Shown here: positions 13,174 through 26,638 of the stretch, piece by piece | Layout of the letters: each line of letters begins with the position of its first letter | Position numbering within the stretch: position 1 is the stretch's first letter | Assembly (NCBI GenBank): GCA_005281725.1 | Contig: SSBO01000001.1 | Location: forward strand, 1,410,399-1,474,398 | Direction: 5' to 3' | Length of the DNA: 64,000 bases | Source of the DNA: Wuchereria bancrofti | Lineage: Eukaryota > Nematoda > Chromadorea > Rhabditida > Onchocercidae | Made by a program: the position numbers and the translations under genes | The notes under the pieces: generated by a model | What the model saw: the letters and a program-made list of their open reading frames with translations, nothing else | What the model was told of the DNA's origin: nothing | The model's database searches: none

Positions 13174-16100
13174 ATCAGTTTTAATCTATTAATGAGAAAT
13201 AATTCATTGAAGTTGTAAGAATACAATTTAATTGATCGAATCATTGCTACAAAAATTCATATTTTATCTGAAATTTGTTTTTTGTTTATTTGTTTGAACT
13301 TATGAAAAATAATTTTAAGCAAAGCACTTTATTGTGCAAATTTCTACAAAAAATTTCAGAATGAAATTAATAATTTATTCTACCATTAATAAATTCAAAT
13401 TAACAACAAATCTATTTTTTAAAATAACATGATTATACGTACGTTTTACCAATAATCATAGTTTAAAAAAACAAAAGTAATAATTGTATTATCATTTGCT
13501 ACTGATTATATCATTTGTAATTCTAATCATTTTTTTTTTTTTTTTGACTGTTAACTAAAAGTTAACGGTGAAATTGAAATGTAGAGAAGAAAACAGACAA
13601 AAAAAAGGGAAAATGAAAGAATAAGAAAAATTTTTTGAAATCTTTTGAAAAAGAAAAAAAGGGAAAGTAATAAATAACAATTTATGAAGAGTTAGTTTGA
13701 AGAGAAAAAGTTGAGAGAAGCAAAGATTGCAAGAAAAGTTGAATAAGTTTCTAGGCTTGATTGAAGTCTATTAGCAGTTTAGCTAATGTAAGTAGTCTTT
13801 ATAGGCTCATTGATAAGCATTATTGTCATTCCATTTTTGGTCCTTCATCATTTTCTCAAATATTTTTTAGACTAAAATTCCTCAGAGATTTCTTCATGCA
13901 AACAATTTGGAAAATAAAAAAAGTTGGTGAGAAAAATTGAGAAAAAAGCAATAATATATCAAAAGATAAATATTGAAAACATTTATTTGTCTGAAAAATT
14001 TCTTATTTTTCTTTCTTATATTTTTTTTCAAAAAATTTACAAATTTTGTAATAGGAAGTTTGATTTCACATCAAAATATTAATTATTTATTGGCATTTAA
14101 AATTGTTAATTTAAAATAAAAATATTGATTTTTGAGAGGAACATAATATTAAGGCAATTAGTGATATCAAAAACTTCATGCATTTGCACGCCTTGTGTTG
14201 CATGCATGCATTCGGTCGAATGCATATTTTACTTCAATCTAATTTTGCATGTTTTATGATAATTCTAAAATATTATTTAGATCAAACATTTAGTGTATGT
14301 GAAATAGATTAAACAAATATTGTGATTTCTTATGATAATTTCTAATAAAATCAATTGTGACATTTGTCTAATTAATTGCAATGGCATATTTTGGCGGCTG
14401 TTGAAAGAGAATTATGTTGGAATATTGCAAAATTAGCAGCTATGCTAATGCTAATGAATATTTAATCCTTTTGGATGGAAGGAAAGGCGAAAAGTATTGA
14501 ATGAATGATAGTTATATGAGATATTGTGAAAGACTAAGTGATGAGAATTCCGAAATGTTGAAGAAAGTAAAGTAGAATTAAAGTTAAAGTAGAATAAAGG
14601 AATTAAGTAAATGAATATCAAACAAAAAATTTTAATTTCTTTTCAAAAAAAAAAATGATTTCCAGCAAAATATATCGCATAAATATGATTATAAAAGAAA
14701 AAGATGAGAAAATTATCAATATGCTAACTTTTCCGTTTTCGTATTATTTCCTATTTCCAAAAAGAAAAAAATAAATAAATAAAAAACAAATAAATAAAAT
14801 GAGTCTTCAATTTTATACAAATCATATTTTAATAAGCATTAACATTAACAATTGTGCCGGAATATACCATTCGTAAAAAAATACGTGAAAAAGTATATTT
14901 GTGAAGGTAAAGTTATAATGAATTTTTTTTCATCAAAATAATTCGAATTATCTAAATAATTTGGTAAAAAGTTAAATTAATTTTAAAAAACAAAAAATTT
15001 TTTTTTGTAAATTTGAATGCAAAGACATATGTATACGTATAGAACACGCGTAAGTCTGATACTTTTATAGTACTCGCAAAATGACGTTTGATAATAAACT
15101 TTCGATTGATAATTGATAATCACTTATGATTGTGAGAGGTAAGTATGATAAAATATTTCAATAACTATGAAATTTTATTTGCTATACTTTCTTTTTAGAA
15201 ATGATAACCTATTAACAAGATAAAAAAAAAATATTTTTTTAGTGATAATTTTTTTAAAAAAAGAAAATTGATTATTCTTATTTCATTTTGAAAGAAATGA
15301 AAAAGATTGAAAATTCTATGTACTCAATCTATTAATATTTGAATGTACTTTATGAAAATATTTTCATTGGTTTTTTTAAAATACTTTTTTTTTTTTTGGT
15401 AAAGCTAAAAAAGGATTACAAGTCCATTATTTTGAATCAGAAATGGAAGAACTGTGAAGTGGACAAAATGGAATACTTTTTCTTCTCTTATAAATAAAAA
15501 ATGAAAATGTTCGCTGGTGCAGAAGACTAAGCTTTTAGAATTGAGCCAAATGATAAATAAACTGAACAAAATATACTTTGTTGAACTTTATAAACATCCA
15601 AAAATGATGCTATTATTAGTTAATGAATTCTTTTTTGAATTCTTTTTTTCAAAAAGAATAAATATTATTCATTTTTTTGTGTACAAAAATATTTCAGCAT
15701 TAAATTGCACATGTGAAAATCTTATTTGAATAGTTAGTCGTGTATACATGTAGTTTAATACGTTAATGCGTGGATATGTATATTTTAATACGTCATTTCT
15801 GTTATAAACACGTCTGTGAGTAATACGAGAAAAAAGTATACGTGTATGAGTAATACGAGAAGTGAAAATTAATTTTAAGTTAACTTTATACGTCAATTTT
15901 ATATGTTAATTTTAGACGAATAAAATATTAAGCAGAAATAAAAAGAATTGTTGTGAAATAATGTAATTAACAAATTCTGTTAATTAAACATTACACGGAT
16001 AATTTTTCTATTGCATATTTGAGACCGACCGATTGTGACCTAAGAGTGGACAGTGTGTTGTTAATGTAACTGTAACACATTCATTGTTAGTTATTTCTAA

Positions 16101-17271
16101 TTAAATAAAGCAATACTCATTTCTAAATCATTCTTATATATAATTCAAAAAAATAAGGGCTTAAAAATTTATTTTTAGAAAATATATTCATTAGATTTGA
16201 AAAAAAAAGATAAAAACTGTTGTATCATAACAAACTTATTTTCATAAAGTTAAAGGTGAAGAAGAGCTAAAATAATGGTAAAATGTTTTTAATAAAATCA
16301 AAATCAATTCCTTTCTTTCATATTAGAAAATTTAAGAATTAAAACTGCGCTGAATAAATTTTCACTTCAAATGACAAATTGCGTCATTTATTTCAAAAAA
16401 AAAAGAATTTTCTTTTTATTTGCTCACATATAATAAGGAAACCTTTGAAGTTTCATTTTTAATTGAACTAATTTTTATTTTAGCTTGCATTGAAAAATTT
16501 CTTCATATAATTATGCTTATTTGTTAAGCTAATTGTGAGGAAAACAAAATTTGTTGAAACTTCTCAATAAGTTCTGACAATATTTAAATGTAATTACTTT
16601 TATAGTAATATGTGGAATGATTTAAAATATATTGATCAAACGAATTTTTAAATATTTGAAAAGAATTTGAAATAGAAAATTAAAGTTTAAAAAATGATAT
16701 ATTTTATTAAAAGAAAAAAAGAGAAAAAATCACTTACTAGGCTAATTCGTCAATTATTTATTGAAAATGGTCAAGTTAAATTGATTAAATAATGAAGGAA
16801 ATACATGTTTATACATATTTCATTCTTTCGTATATCATTTAGATTGGTAACAGTTTTACAAATCAGTATCGTTTTAAAAAAATCTATTGCAAAAAAAAAG
16901 AATTAATGCAAGACAAATTTTTAAAGTAACAGTAATTTTAATGTGTTTGTAAAAAAAAAATTTATTGACAATTAATTATCTTTCAGATAATTTTAAATCT
17001 GATAGCAAATTATTGTCATCTTCCATTAAAATTTCATAATTTTACTTCTTTGAAAATTTCACTTCTTAATATTTGATGCTTACTGAAAAATGATTTAAAA
17101 AAATATCAAAGATAAAAAGATAAATGTATAATGATGATAATTATATGATAATTGTATGAATGCATTATAAAAGAGTTAAAGTAAAAAATTAAAATTTAAA
17201 CATTTGTTATGTGCAATGGTTGAAAGTGTATAATAAACAACAACAAAAAAAAACATTGACAAAATTTTTAT
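13174..17271. other. intergenic, 4.1 kb, no gene seen
   Basis: I find no coding chain on either strand. Short frames at 15517-15896 overlap on opposite strands and are unconvincing. The stretch at about 15030-15900 is unusually rich in TACG/ACGT words, including two copies of a GAGTAATACGAGAA motif near 15818 and 15848. The upper part should include the receptor gene's promoter (above 13173), and the lower part the acyl-CoA dehydrogenase gene's 3' end. Confidence 0.5.
14206..14225. repeat. short perfect palindrome
   Basis: Two 9-nt arms, ATGCATTCG and CGAATGCAT, are perfectly complementary and separated by GT. They sit next to a run of GCATGCAT words. The element could form a small cruciform or be a dimeric transcription-factor site. 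No function can be assigned from sequence. Confidence 0.6.
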
Positions 17272-20200
17272 TTATTTTATCATATTCATTCGTTTTGAAA
17301 TAATTCGGAGCATCACTTCATCACAGCCACCAGCAATTGAGAATAATCGAAAATCTCGATGATAACGACTGATCAAATTATTCCAATCATATCCATTACC
17401 ACCCCAAAACTGTAATTAATTTCATGCTTAAAAATGTCATCAATTATTTAAGAATTAAAAATAAAAAAAATTAAATTTTTTGAATTTGAAATGATGATAT
17501 TGTAAAAGAGAAAAAGGAAAAAGAACAAAGGAAACAAAGAAGAACAAAGTATTGAAATATAGAAATATTATAGAAATAATCCTAATTCTTACAGAATTTC
17601 TTATTTTCTTTTTTTGTGATTTTTTTTTATATTTTAAGTCAGAAAAGATAAAGGGTAGATTTTTAAAAGGTAGAAAAAAAAATTTAAAAAAGGTTCAATT
17701 AAAGGTCAGTATAGCAAAGATAATACAAATTAACAGTAAGACTATAGCTAATTCATTATGCAAATAAAAATTTTGATTATTTTGTAACAATTTTAACAAT
17801 CCGGTAATAATCAGAAATTAATACCTGTATACAGGAATCAGTTACTGCCCTAGCTAAACGTGAAGCTTTTAATTTACCCATACTAGCTAACATTGTAACA
17901 TCTTTCCCGAGTAATCGTTCCATAACAGCTCGATATAATAGTGATCGAACTGCTTCTATATCTGTTTGTAGTTCAGCCAAACGATAATGTACAATCTTAA
18001 AAAATTTAACTTCCTTTTAAAATTTTAATAAAGATGAAAAAAAAAAAGAGAGAGATTCATTTTTTTTTTAGGAAAGTACATAACATTTAAATACTTGAAA
18101 ATTAATCAATAAATACTTCTTCTAATTCCACTTTTTTTTTAGAATATTGAACTTTATACATATATAATTTTAACAAAACAAGTATTACTAAATACATTAA
18201 ACTTTGAAAAATATTATTTATAAGTAAAAGTAATGGTAAAATCGTATAAACACTATATAATATTACTTCACATTTACGCTATCACGTTCAGCAGTTGTGC
18301 TATTTTTAGTCACAAAAAAAAAAAAAAAATTATAAATTAGAGAAAAAGAAAGAGAAGAAAAGAGTTAAATTTATGTATACCTGATTGTCTAGGATACTTC
18401 CATCGAAAACACGTCTTTGTCGTGTGTAATCAATTGTCATATCAATAATTTTCTGCATTGGCTCAAGTACTGAATATAATGAAAAATTATCTGATATGAT
18501 TTAAAGTATGAAGAATATCAGATAAACAAGCGATAATTAAGTTTAATAAAAAAAAAGGACATAAAGTAGAAATTTAAAATAGATTAAAAAATTTATCAAT
18601 TTGTAATAAATAACTGTGATAATAATGATAAATTATCATATTATAATGAATCATATACATGATAATAATATAATAAACTTACGCACAGCAATAGCAACAA
18701 GTCGTTCATCCTGAAATTGTAGCATTTGATAAACAAAGCCATGTCCTTCTTCACCAATTATATTTCGACTTGGCACTCGAACATTATTAAAATAAATCTC
18801 AGCAGTATCAGAACTATGCATACCAAGTTTTTCAATACGATTCGAACGATGTACACCTGAAATACTTATAAATAATGCAAAATATTATACTCATCAAATA
18901 TTATAATTATCATTAAATTTAAAAGAAAAAAATTTTCTCATTTATTATCACTCATTATTAAATTAATGTAAAACAAGGAAAAAAGATTCAAAAACAAAAC
19001 AAAAACAAAATGAAAAATAAAAAACAGTGATAAAAAATAAAAAAGTTCATTTATCAATAAAAAAAAAATTATAACCAGGCTCATTTAATGGTACACATAT
19101 AAGGCTCTTATTTCGATATGGTGATGGCTTATCATTTGTATTCGCTAATAAACAAATCCAATCTGCTTGTGTACCATTTGTTATCCATTGTTTGCTACCA
19201 TCAATAATCAAATCATTTCCATGCCAACGAGCGGTAGTACGAATTGCTGAAAAATAATTGCTAAAATAGTTTAATTTTTCTTTTCTTTTTCATTTTATTA
19301 AAATTTATTTAATAAAATTTTTTGTTATATGTTATAGTATTCGTTATGAAAAATAAATAAGTAAAATTGACTTCCTTAATAATTGATTAATAATTTTAAA
19401 CAAAATTTACCAGCAACATCACTTCCAGCACAAGCTTCCGATACACCTAAACATGCTACCAGATCACCGTCTAAAGTAGCATGAAGAAATTCACGTTTCA
19501 AATAATCACTTCCATGCACAGATAGCGCTGGTGTAGCCATATCTGACTACATTTTTGTTTCAAGCCAAAAAGATAATTCATTTCCTATTTAATTATCTAT
19601 TATTAAAAAATTTCATTTCGAAGCTTTCCTCCATTTATATGATTTATCATCAGTAATTATTGTTTCTAATAATTATCTCAAAAAAAAAGTAGAGAAAAAA
19701 TTGAAATTATTAATTTTGAGAAATTCTAAAGAAAAAAAAATTTTTTTTTTTGAAACCTGAACAGCTATAGCCATCGGAATAGCGGCACAATTAATTCGTC
19801 CTAGTTCTTCAGCTATGGCTATCGAATAACTAAAATCCAGGCCAAGACCACCGTAACCTGGAAATAAGAATACTTTTACGTTACCTTAGTTATCTTTTTA
19901 CTAATTTAAAGCTATCTAATTGATATTCAGTGTAATTTCCTCAAGGTTAGATGTTTCAAGCGCAAATGACTTAACATGTCGACGACTTTGCGCAAAAGCT
20001 TATCAATATGTCTTATCAGTATAATCAGAAAATAATGAAATAAATGATTATGAAATATTCATTTATCAGATAATCGAAGATTAACAGCCATAATTTAGTG
20101 AGTGGAGAGATTAAAATATAAAAAAAAAAAGTAATCGAACATCTGACAATGTAATCATTTTCATGATGGATGGATTAACCGATTCAAGCATATAACTGTT

Positions 20201-20901
20201 ACTGCTAACGGTCATTTCCAATCTTTTGCTTCCGGTATTTACCAAAAATTCCAGTATTTACCAAAAATAAAGAAAAAAAAAGAAACCTTACCAGCTGGTT
20301 TATTAACACCAAAAATTCCGAGCAGTCCTAATTTCTTGAATAAAGTATGTGCTGGAAAATGTTTCTGTGTTTCCCATTCGTCAACATATGGATTGATGTT
20401 TTTGTCGATGAACTAAGAGTTAATTATTTTTAAAAATCATAATAATTAATTAATCGCACACAGAAATCAATAATTGAATAACTAATTGTAATTAATTATA
20501 AATGTATGTGATAATTAGATGGTAATTACCGTTTCTTTAGAAATATCAAGCCGTTATGTGATAATCGGAATTGTTTTTAGAATGATTTGCAAAATAAACT
20601 GTTAATTTTTCACGATTTCTAGTGCTAAATGTTTAAATATATTGTAATACATTTACTTCTTGTTATTCTCCGGTTATGAATCCGGATTTTGCGCAGCAAA
20701 TTAGATGAATCAAAAGAGAAAGCTTTAAATTTTATTATTAAAAAAAAACCGAAATCATTATCAAAAAAATAATAAATTGAAAAAGAAAAGAAAATAAAAT
20801 TTGCATACCTTTCCGAGCACTTCTCGAAATTGCAAATGTCGTTGTCCATATATGGAATGTTGTGACAGTCGAGAAGCGACTTTAGATAAATTAGCTGCCA
20901 T
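17272..20901 (-). CDS. acyl-CoA dehydrogenase (long-chain/isovaleryl-type active site)
   Basis: Nine exons (minus): 20809-20901, 20292-20412, 19757-19857, 19411-19546, 19076-19246, 18683-18856, 18381-18469, 17825-17995 and 17272-17409. They total 1194 bp (397 residues), all in frame. The product should be an FAD flavoprotein that introduces the alpha-beta double bond in acyl-CoA during mitochondrial beta-oxidation. Both family signatures are present: GVSEACAGSDVAA, and the C-terminal Q-x2-GGNGY...R-x3-D segment. The usual C-terminal catalytic Glu (YEGT in medium-chain enzymes) is replaced by AGGCDE. A Glu in QDERL lies on the helix where long-chain and isovaleryl dehydrogenases carry their base. 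It resembles the nematode ACDH-6-like group, but I do not assign a symbol. The N terminus is short and only weakly resembles a mitochondrial presequence. CATTTAG 4 nt before the ATG could be an SL acceptor. The donor of the 19076 exon (gttata) is weak. Confidence 0.9.
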
Positions 20902-21806
20902 TTGACTAAATGTTTTAGATAGTAATAAAAATGCAAATTAATTTTATATTCCTCTTTTGGCTGCTTCTTATGTTTGTAAAAAATTCATTCAAATTTATGA
21001 AAATTCTCATACTTTTTGTGCAAAAATTGAATAGTTTTCATGAAATTCTTTTTGATAAATATTCAATCTATTTTAAGGATGAAAGAGGACAAAATTTGCA
21101 CTTTAATTAACTAATAATTGACATATGTAAAACTCCAAAAGATTTAAATTGAAAAAAAAAAAAAAAAGAAAATCAAGATAAATCAATAATGTCTATTCTT
21201 AGCAAAGGAAACATATTCTATATACAATGTCTATCAAGAATGTAATGATTTTAAACAAAAATTTATCAGGAAATAACCTATTACAACCTATTTTGTGTAA
21301 ATAATTTTAACGAAAAATGACCTTCAATTTACTATCGTTGTTTATGAAAAAGCTGCAAAATTTAGCAAAAGAAAAGAAACTGTAATAAGAATGTAAAAAG
21401 GTCAGCGAAATTGGGTGGGAACAATAAATGTTCAAATAAAAATGAAAAAAAAAAGGACAAAAGAAAAGAAGGAGGAACAGTGAGTAGAGAATAAAAAAAA
21501 GGAAGAATTTATCACTAAAAAAATTTAATAATTAGGTAAGAGATAAGATATGAAAAAGTGTGCATTAGTGAACTTTTGAGAAACAGAGAATTTATTCGAG
21601 TAATTGAGAGAAATAAGAGGAACGGACAGGGTGAAAATTTCATTCTATTAATTAAAGATCCATTAATTAAAGCTGGCTGATCTCATACCCAAAACCTTTG
21701 TTTACATTCTTTTCACAGAACTTGTTTTATTTTAATCATGAAACTAAGCGAATACTTTAACTACCGATATCAATCTGTTATTCTATCTATCAGTTTGTTT
21801 ATCTCT

Positions 21807-21893
21807 AAAATTAAAACTTCCGTATATTATATAGTCAAAATTAAAACTTCCTTATATTATTATATATTTAAAATTGAAACTTCCGTAAACTTC
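21807..21893. repeat. imperfect tandem repeat, three units of about 30-33 bp
   Basis: Three consecutive units begin AAAATTAAAACTTCC or AAAATTGAAACTTCC at 21807, 21837 and 21870, each followed by a TA-rich spacer. The repeat keeps a 73-codon plus-strand frame (21738-21959) open, giving a repeated KTS-type peptide. The repeat itself sufficiently explains that frame. Confidence 0.6.
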
Positions 21894-22592
21894 CTATCCT
21901 TTATCATTGAATCGAATGAAACTATCAGAAGTATCAAGATGTCTCAGTGTTTCATATGAGCATTCTTGATTAATCGACTTTTGCTTCATTTTTGTTATCT
22001 TATCTTTAATTGACTTTATCATATCGCACATATTACAACAATAAATAATAAATTAAAATTAAAGAAATTTTTGCTAACTCCACCACAGGCTAAACTATGC
22101 ATAATTAATATCAATTTAAATCTTTTATCCCCCAGCAAAAAATGTCACTGCAAAAAATCATTTCCTATTTCGAATTTGATTAAAATTATTACTAATCGTA
22201 CCAGTAGTTTTTGTAATGAAATAAAAGAATAAGATGAAATAATGAAATGTGAATAAATATAAGTCATAAAACCAGTATGTAACATTCAGTATCGCACTAT
22301 TTCCATTAATTTTAAGTGAATTTCTGTCATATGTCATACATGATTGAGCGATGTTTCGCTTTATTCTCATTGGCGGAGAAAATAGGCCTTAATGTCGCAT
22401 TGAGTAAAAAAGGAATCCTTCCAACACGATCTTTTCCCGGGAATGTTTTCTCAATTCTGTTTTTTTCTGCAACTTCATTTGTATTGTAAAAAGTTTAAAA
22501 TTCCATATTTTTAAGAATATTCATTAATCATACATTAATGAAGCATATATACATACAACAAAAACTTTTCTTGCGAAATGAAAACGGAAGTT

Positions 22593-22617
22593 TTACTTTC
22601 AGAAAAACTGAAAGTAA
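22593..22617. repeat. perfect 10-bp hairpin, 5-nt loop
   Basis: TTACTTTCAG and CTGAAAGTAA are exact reverse complements around an AAAAA loop. The site lies about 300 bp beyond the CLP1 stop on the minus strand, so it could be in that gene's 3' region. It lacks a pre-miRNA-length stem. Confidence 0.6.
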
Positions 22618-22904
22618 CACGGAAATATCTTTCAATTCCACAAGTACAACAAAAAACTAACAAAATAAGAACAATATATTTGTGGATTTGCAAAATTAAA
22701 CAATTCAAGTTTACCAAATTTTCAAGAAGTAAACCAAATTTTCACACTTACATCAAGTTTTAAAACTGCAACGCGAAAAGCACTGCAATATTAAAACCTT
22801 ATCTATTATAGAGCAAATCAGCAAAAAAGCATAATCAAAATTGAATCCTTGGGAAACAAGTACTCCCCATTAATCATATAATCAAACTATTAGTGTGTTG
22901 GAAC

Positions 22905-25900
22905 TTAAGTCCGTTCCTTATCATCAATAAATGTAACTTCACTAAGAATAAGAATCTTGGATGGCAACGGATAAGGTTGTGGACTCAGTACTGTAAGCTT
23001 TTCTCGTTCCATATCCACGGCCGTAATCACAATGAAACCCATCACGTTCGTTGTTAACACTGATTGATCGATAGTTGTACACATTGAAAGCGATACAAGA
23101 TGATGTATCAAATCTTCTGATGGTTCTATTGGTACTACCTGAAAAAAAGTTTATTTCAAAATACGAATATATTGAGACGTGAATTGAGGCGTGATTTCTG
23201 CAAATTTTTAATAACTTTTGAAAGAATATCCAATTATACTTGATAGTTTTTGCTATTTTTTTCCATTTACCATTCTTATAGGTTATCTTCTATAAACTGC
23301 ATTTTATCAAAATTCGGTTGAAAAGTCATAAAATCAGATAAACAACTAATATGCTTCGATATATTCATAATTTTTTTAAGGCTACATGTAGCAGTGGAGA
23401 AAATCAAGTGAATACTTTTGTCCTGTGATCATCAACTTTCATCCCAAACGGCAAACATTCGATAGGCAATCGTTCACAGCCAATTTTGCAGAACTGAACT
23501 TCATCAAATGATAACTCGAATGTATGTGGATAAAGTGGCATTGCGCGTGTGCCATAAAAATACTGAAATTATTGCATTTCATTGATAAGACTAGTCATTT
23601 TAATCTAAAAAACATTGTGCATTTCAAAATAAATGTGCAATAATACACAATTTCTTGTACATGCAATTATACATAATTTTATAAAACATAAAATTTAGAT
23701 TACATCAGTTGAAATACAAGGTCCGACACTCTACAAAGCTCAATATTTCAGTGATCAATTTCTATAATTCATTAAATAAAACTAATGATATAGAAACCTT
23801 ATGTACAAAAGCATTGCGGCTCGATATTCTAACTTCTTTTGAACGATTCTCAACACCACCGGACTTCGGTTGATGCAAAATCTATAACAGTAAAATTCAA
23901 ATATTTAAATAGCCAAGCATCAAAAATTTTCGATTACTTAATAATACTGTTTAATATAATGTAGCAGTTGCTCTCAACTATGATTACACATCAGTGAAGC
24001 TAATAAATAATGCTCGCAGTCTCATATCGTCCACTTTCATCTATCTCTTGAATTCACTGCATGGGCAAATCTGTAGTCTTAAATCACATGCCACGATGAT
24101 CTGTTTAAAGTCTATAAATAGCAAAAATACTTTTGCTACACCAAATTTAAGATATGGCCCGGATGATCAGAGAGATATGACTAAAAGATGGGAATAGAAA
24201 TTTAACCTTAACAAAAGATGGCAAGTCTCGCTGTAGTTCATTGTATAATCGCTCGTGATCTAACACAATCACAACATCAACTTCAAATTCTTCTGCTGCA
24301 TTTACTAAACATGCATACCTGAATTCAATTAATTTTTGATTCTATATGCTTCATAAGTCATAATGCCTCTATCTTAGAAAATCGTCATAACTATTTCGAA
24401 TATTCGTCATCAGTCCCCAGTAAAGTAATTATGAATTAGACCAAAAAAAACAAAAAAAAAAAAAAAAAAATTATACGACAGAAATACAACGATAAGGTTT
24501 TTAATACTAATACGAAATAAAATTACATTTTTTAATAACACTAGTAAAAATAAATTACATAAATCACTTACCCTTCTCCTTTAACCCAACCGCATGTATT
24601 AATTATTACGCCTCCGTAAGTAGCATCCTGACTAGATTTTCGTCTTTTTGATATTGCCTCCGCAAGCTGCTTCACCAGTAAATCATACAGTGGAATGTTA
24701 GAACCGGGTGAAAGATTTCCAAACTATAAACTTCAAGGTTATCATACAATTAAGGTTACTATAAAACATCTATAAAAGAACGATGGATACCATCAAAGCA
24801 ATAAGAAGAGGAAAAAAATCTTCAATTTGAAAATTAATTTAATCCTAAGCAAGAATTCCATGTAAGTTGCTAGTTCGCCAAATATTTAAAGGAATTCGAC
24901 AATGAACTTAAACTAGCTTATGAAAAATGATTAGAGATAGTGAAGTATTATTCATGTAAGTTAACTTCATTAGGGTTTAAAAGGAACTGTTCATGTATAC
25001 AATGATGATATTTCATATAATATTCATGCATGTACATCTAATATGATTAATTCTATAAACTTGAACATACATGATAAACCAAAGGTGCTTTCTTATCGAA
25101 ACCTTCAACAACATCGGCTGTTTTCTCAATATAGAGTGCTCCAACAGTTCCGGGAACAGAAATACTTCCCTAAAACCCATTCTTCTGAGCTAATAAAATA
25201 TAACCACTAATACATTCATTAAACATTCAAATTAAAGAAGGGTCCAGCAAATGTTTCGAGGTTTGTTTCATTCTTTCCCACAAGTGATTTTAATCTTTAA
25301 TATTAATATCAAATCTACATATTAATATTAAAACAATTCAAAGAAGGTAAATACGATTAGTTCGAAGCCTTAATTTTTCGTTTCCACTTGGGCAAAAAAC
25401 TACCTGTCCAACATCCAAATCGACGAATATTGGTGTTCTACCCACTCGGACTGCATAATTACATAGAATACGACAGACCGTTGTTTTACCCACATCTGTT
25501 GGACCTACTATCATTAACGATGGCCCACGAGCTTGCTCTTGTTGCATAACTACTGATTCAGCATGCTCACGTAGTTGTTCTAAAGCTGCATGCGTATTCA
25601 AATAAATAATCTGAAATTGCCCTCGTTGAAAAGTTTTATACTTCGCAAGAGACATACGATTAAGAAAGGGAGCAATACAATTTTAAATTGAATTTTAATA
25701 AAATAAAGTATTAAATAAACTAAATTTCGAGCTAAAATCTTCATTGATGCACATTTGTAAATGAAACAACAACTCATACCATTGGAGTTTGTTCGGCAAC
25801 ATACGCACTTTCAGTTTTTCCAACCAGTTCCACAACAGCCTTTTTCCATGTAAACACAGCTACTCTCGATCCTGGAACATATAACTTTCTATTTTTTTAT

Positions 25901-26638
25901 AATCTTACTTTTTACTACATCCATATAACTTTTTACCAGGACTTACAATTCCCTTGGAAAATCGAACGAAATTTAAAATTTGTATAAATTTACAATAACG
26001 GGAATAATGATTGTAGATAAAAATGCCGGTACCAGCTGGGAAGACATATTTCTTGTGCTGGATGAGTTCGGTCCCAAAAACTTCGGCTCGCCCATCCACA
26101 AGCTCTAGCATCACATCACCATTTGCGACCTGAAATAGGACAATATTAAGTGATCTGTGGCTTGAACTACTCTAACTCTTACTTTTAATGCAAACTCCGG
26201 AAACATTCCTCCTCTCGTTTTCCTAAACATTTGACTTTAAATATGATGATGAAAGAAATTTGAACGAGAAAAAATGGAATATAAAACTGATTCAAATTCA
26301 AACTTTAAATCGTCACTTAGAAATTAGAAACCTCAAAACGCAGTTCACTATCCTCTTTCAGAGTGAATTCTTGAAGATTCTCTTCCGGAGGTGATTTTCC
26401 TGACTCCATAATTTCTGAAAAAGAAAAGAATTGCATGTAACGTTTGTGTCATTCGTAGAGTACGCTAATCATTTAAACTTTTACATAACTTTATGCATAT
26501 TTCTCAATAGTTTATAGTCTAGTGTAAAATACATAAATTTGAGGAATGTTTAATGTGAAATTTGTATTAATTACCATTGCAATCTTCGTGAAATTCATAA
26601 CTTTTAACAAGATTTGACGTTAATTCTACGTGTACCAT
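22905..26638 (-). CDS. CLP1: CLP1: polyribonucleotide 5'-hydroxyl kinase, pre-mRNA cleavage complex II
   Basis: Eleven exons (minus): 26575-26638, 26332-26414, 26033-26129, 25780-25871, 25404-25610, 25071-25169, 24572-24723, 24207-24318, 23798-23881, 23416-23562 and 22905-23138. They total 1371 bp (456 residues; human 425), all in frame. CLP1 phosphorylates RNA 5'-OH ends, joins cleavage factor II in mRNA 3' processing and associates with the tRNA-splicing endonuclease, in the nucleus. The P-loop GPTDVGKTT lies at about residues 148-156, followed by the Walker-B-like FVDLDVGQ, the conserved [10 protein letters not shown], and [16 protein letters not shown]. The C-terminal domain reads through GFIVITAVD and LSPQPYPLP. 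The N terminus is about 20 residues longer than usual. An in-frame Met at 26409, 5 nt after a TTTTTCAG acceptor, gives a normal length and may be the real start after SL trans-splicing. Confidence 0.93.

Larger units (their letters stand above)
20902..22904. other. intergenic, 2.0 kb, no gene seen
   Basis: No supportable gene. It contains an imperfect three-copy tandem repeat (21807-21893) and a strong short hairpin (22593-22617), listed separately. Overlapping 60-70 codon frames on both strands near 22535-22763 are best explained by the symmetry of that hairpin region and chance. Confidence 0.5.

Noticed and set aside
15517..15896. Overlapping frames on opposite strands
   Set aside because: No homology recognised, low-complexity composition, and the two strands exclude each other.
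1..26638. Operon made of the minus-strand genes
   Set aside because: Gaps of 1.6-4 kb are much larger than typical nematode operon spacing and each gap has promoter-like room. No functional link among the products.
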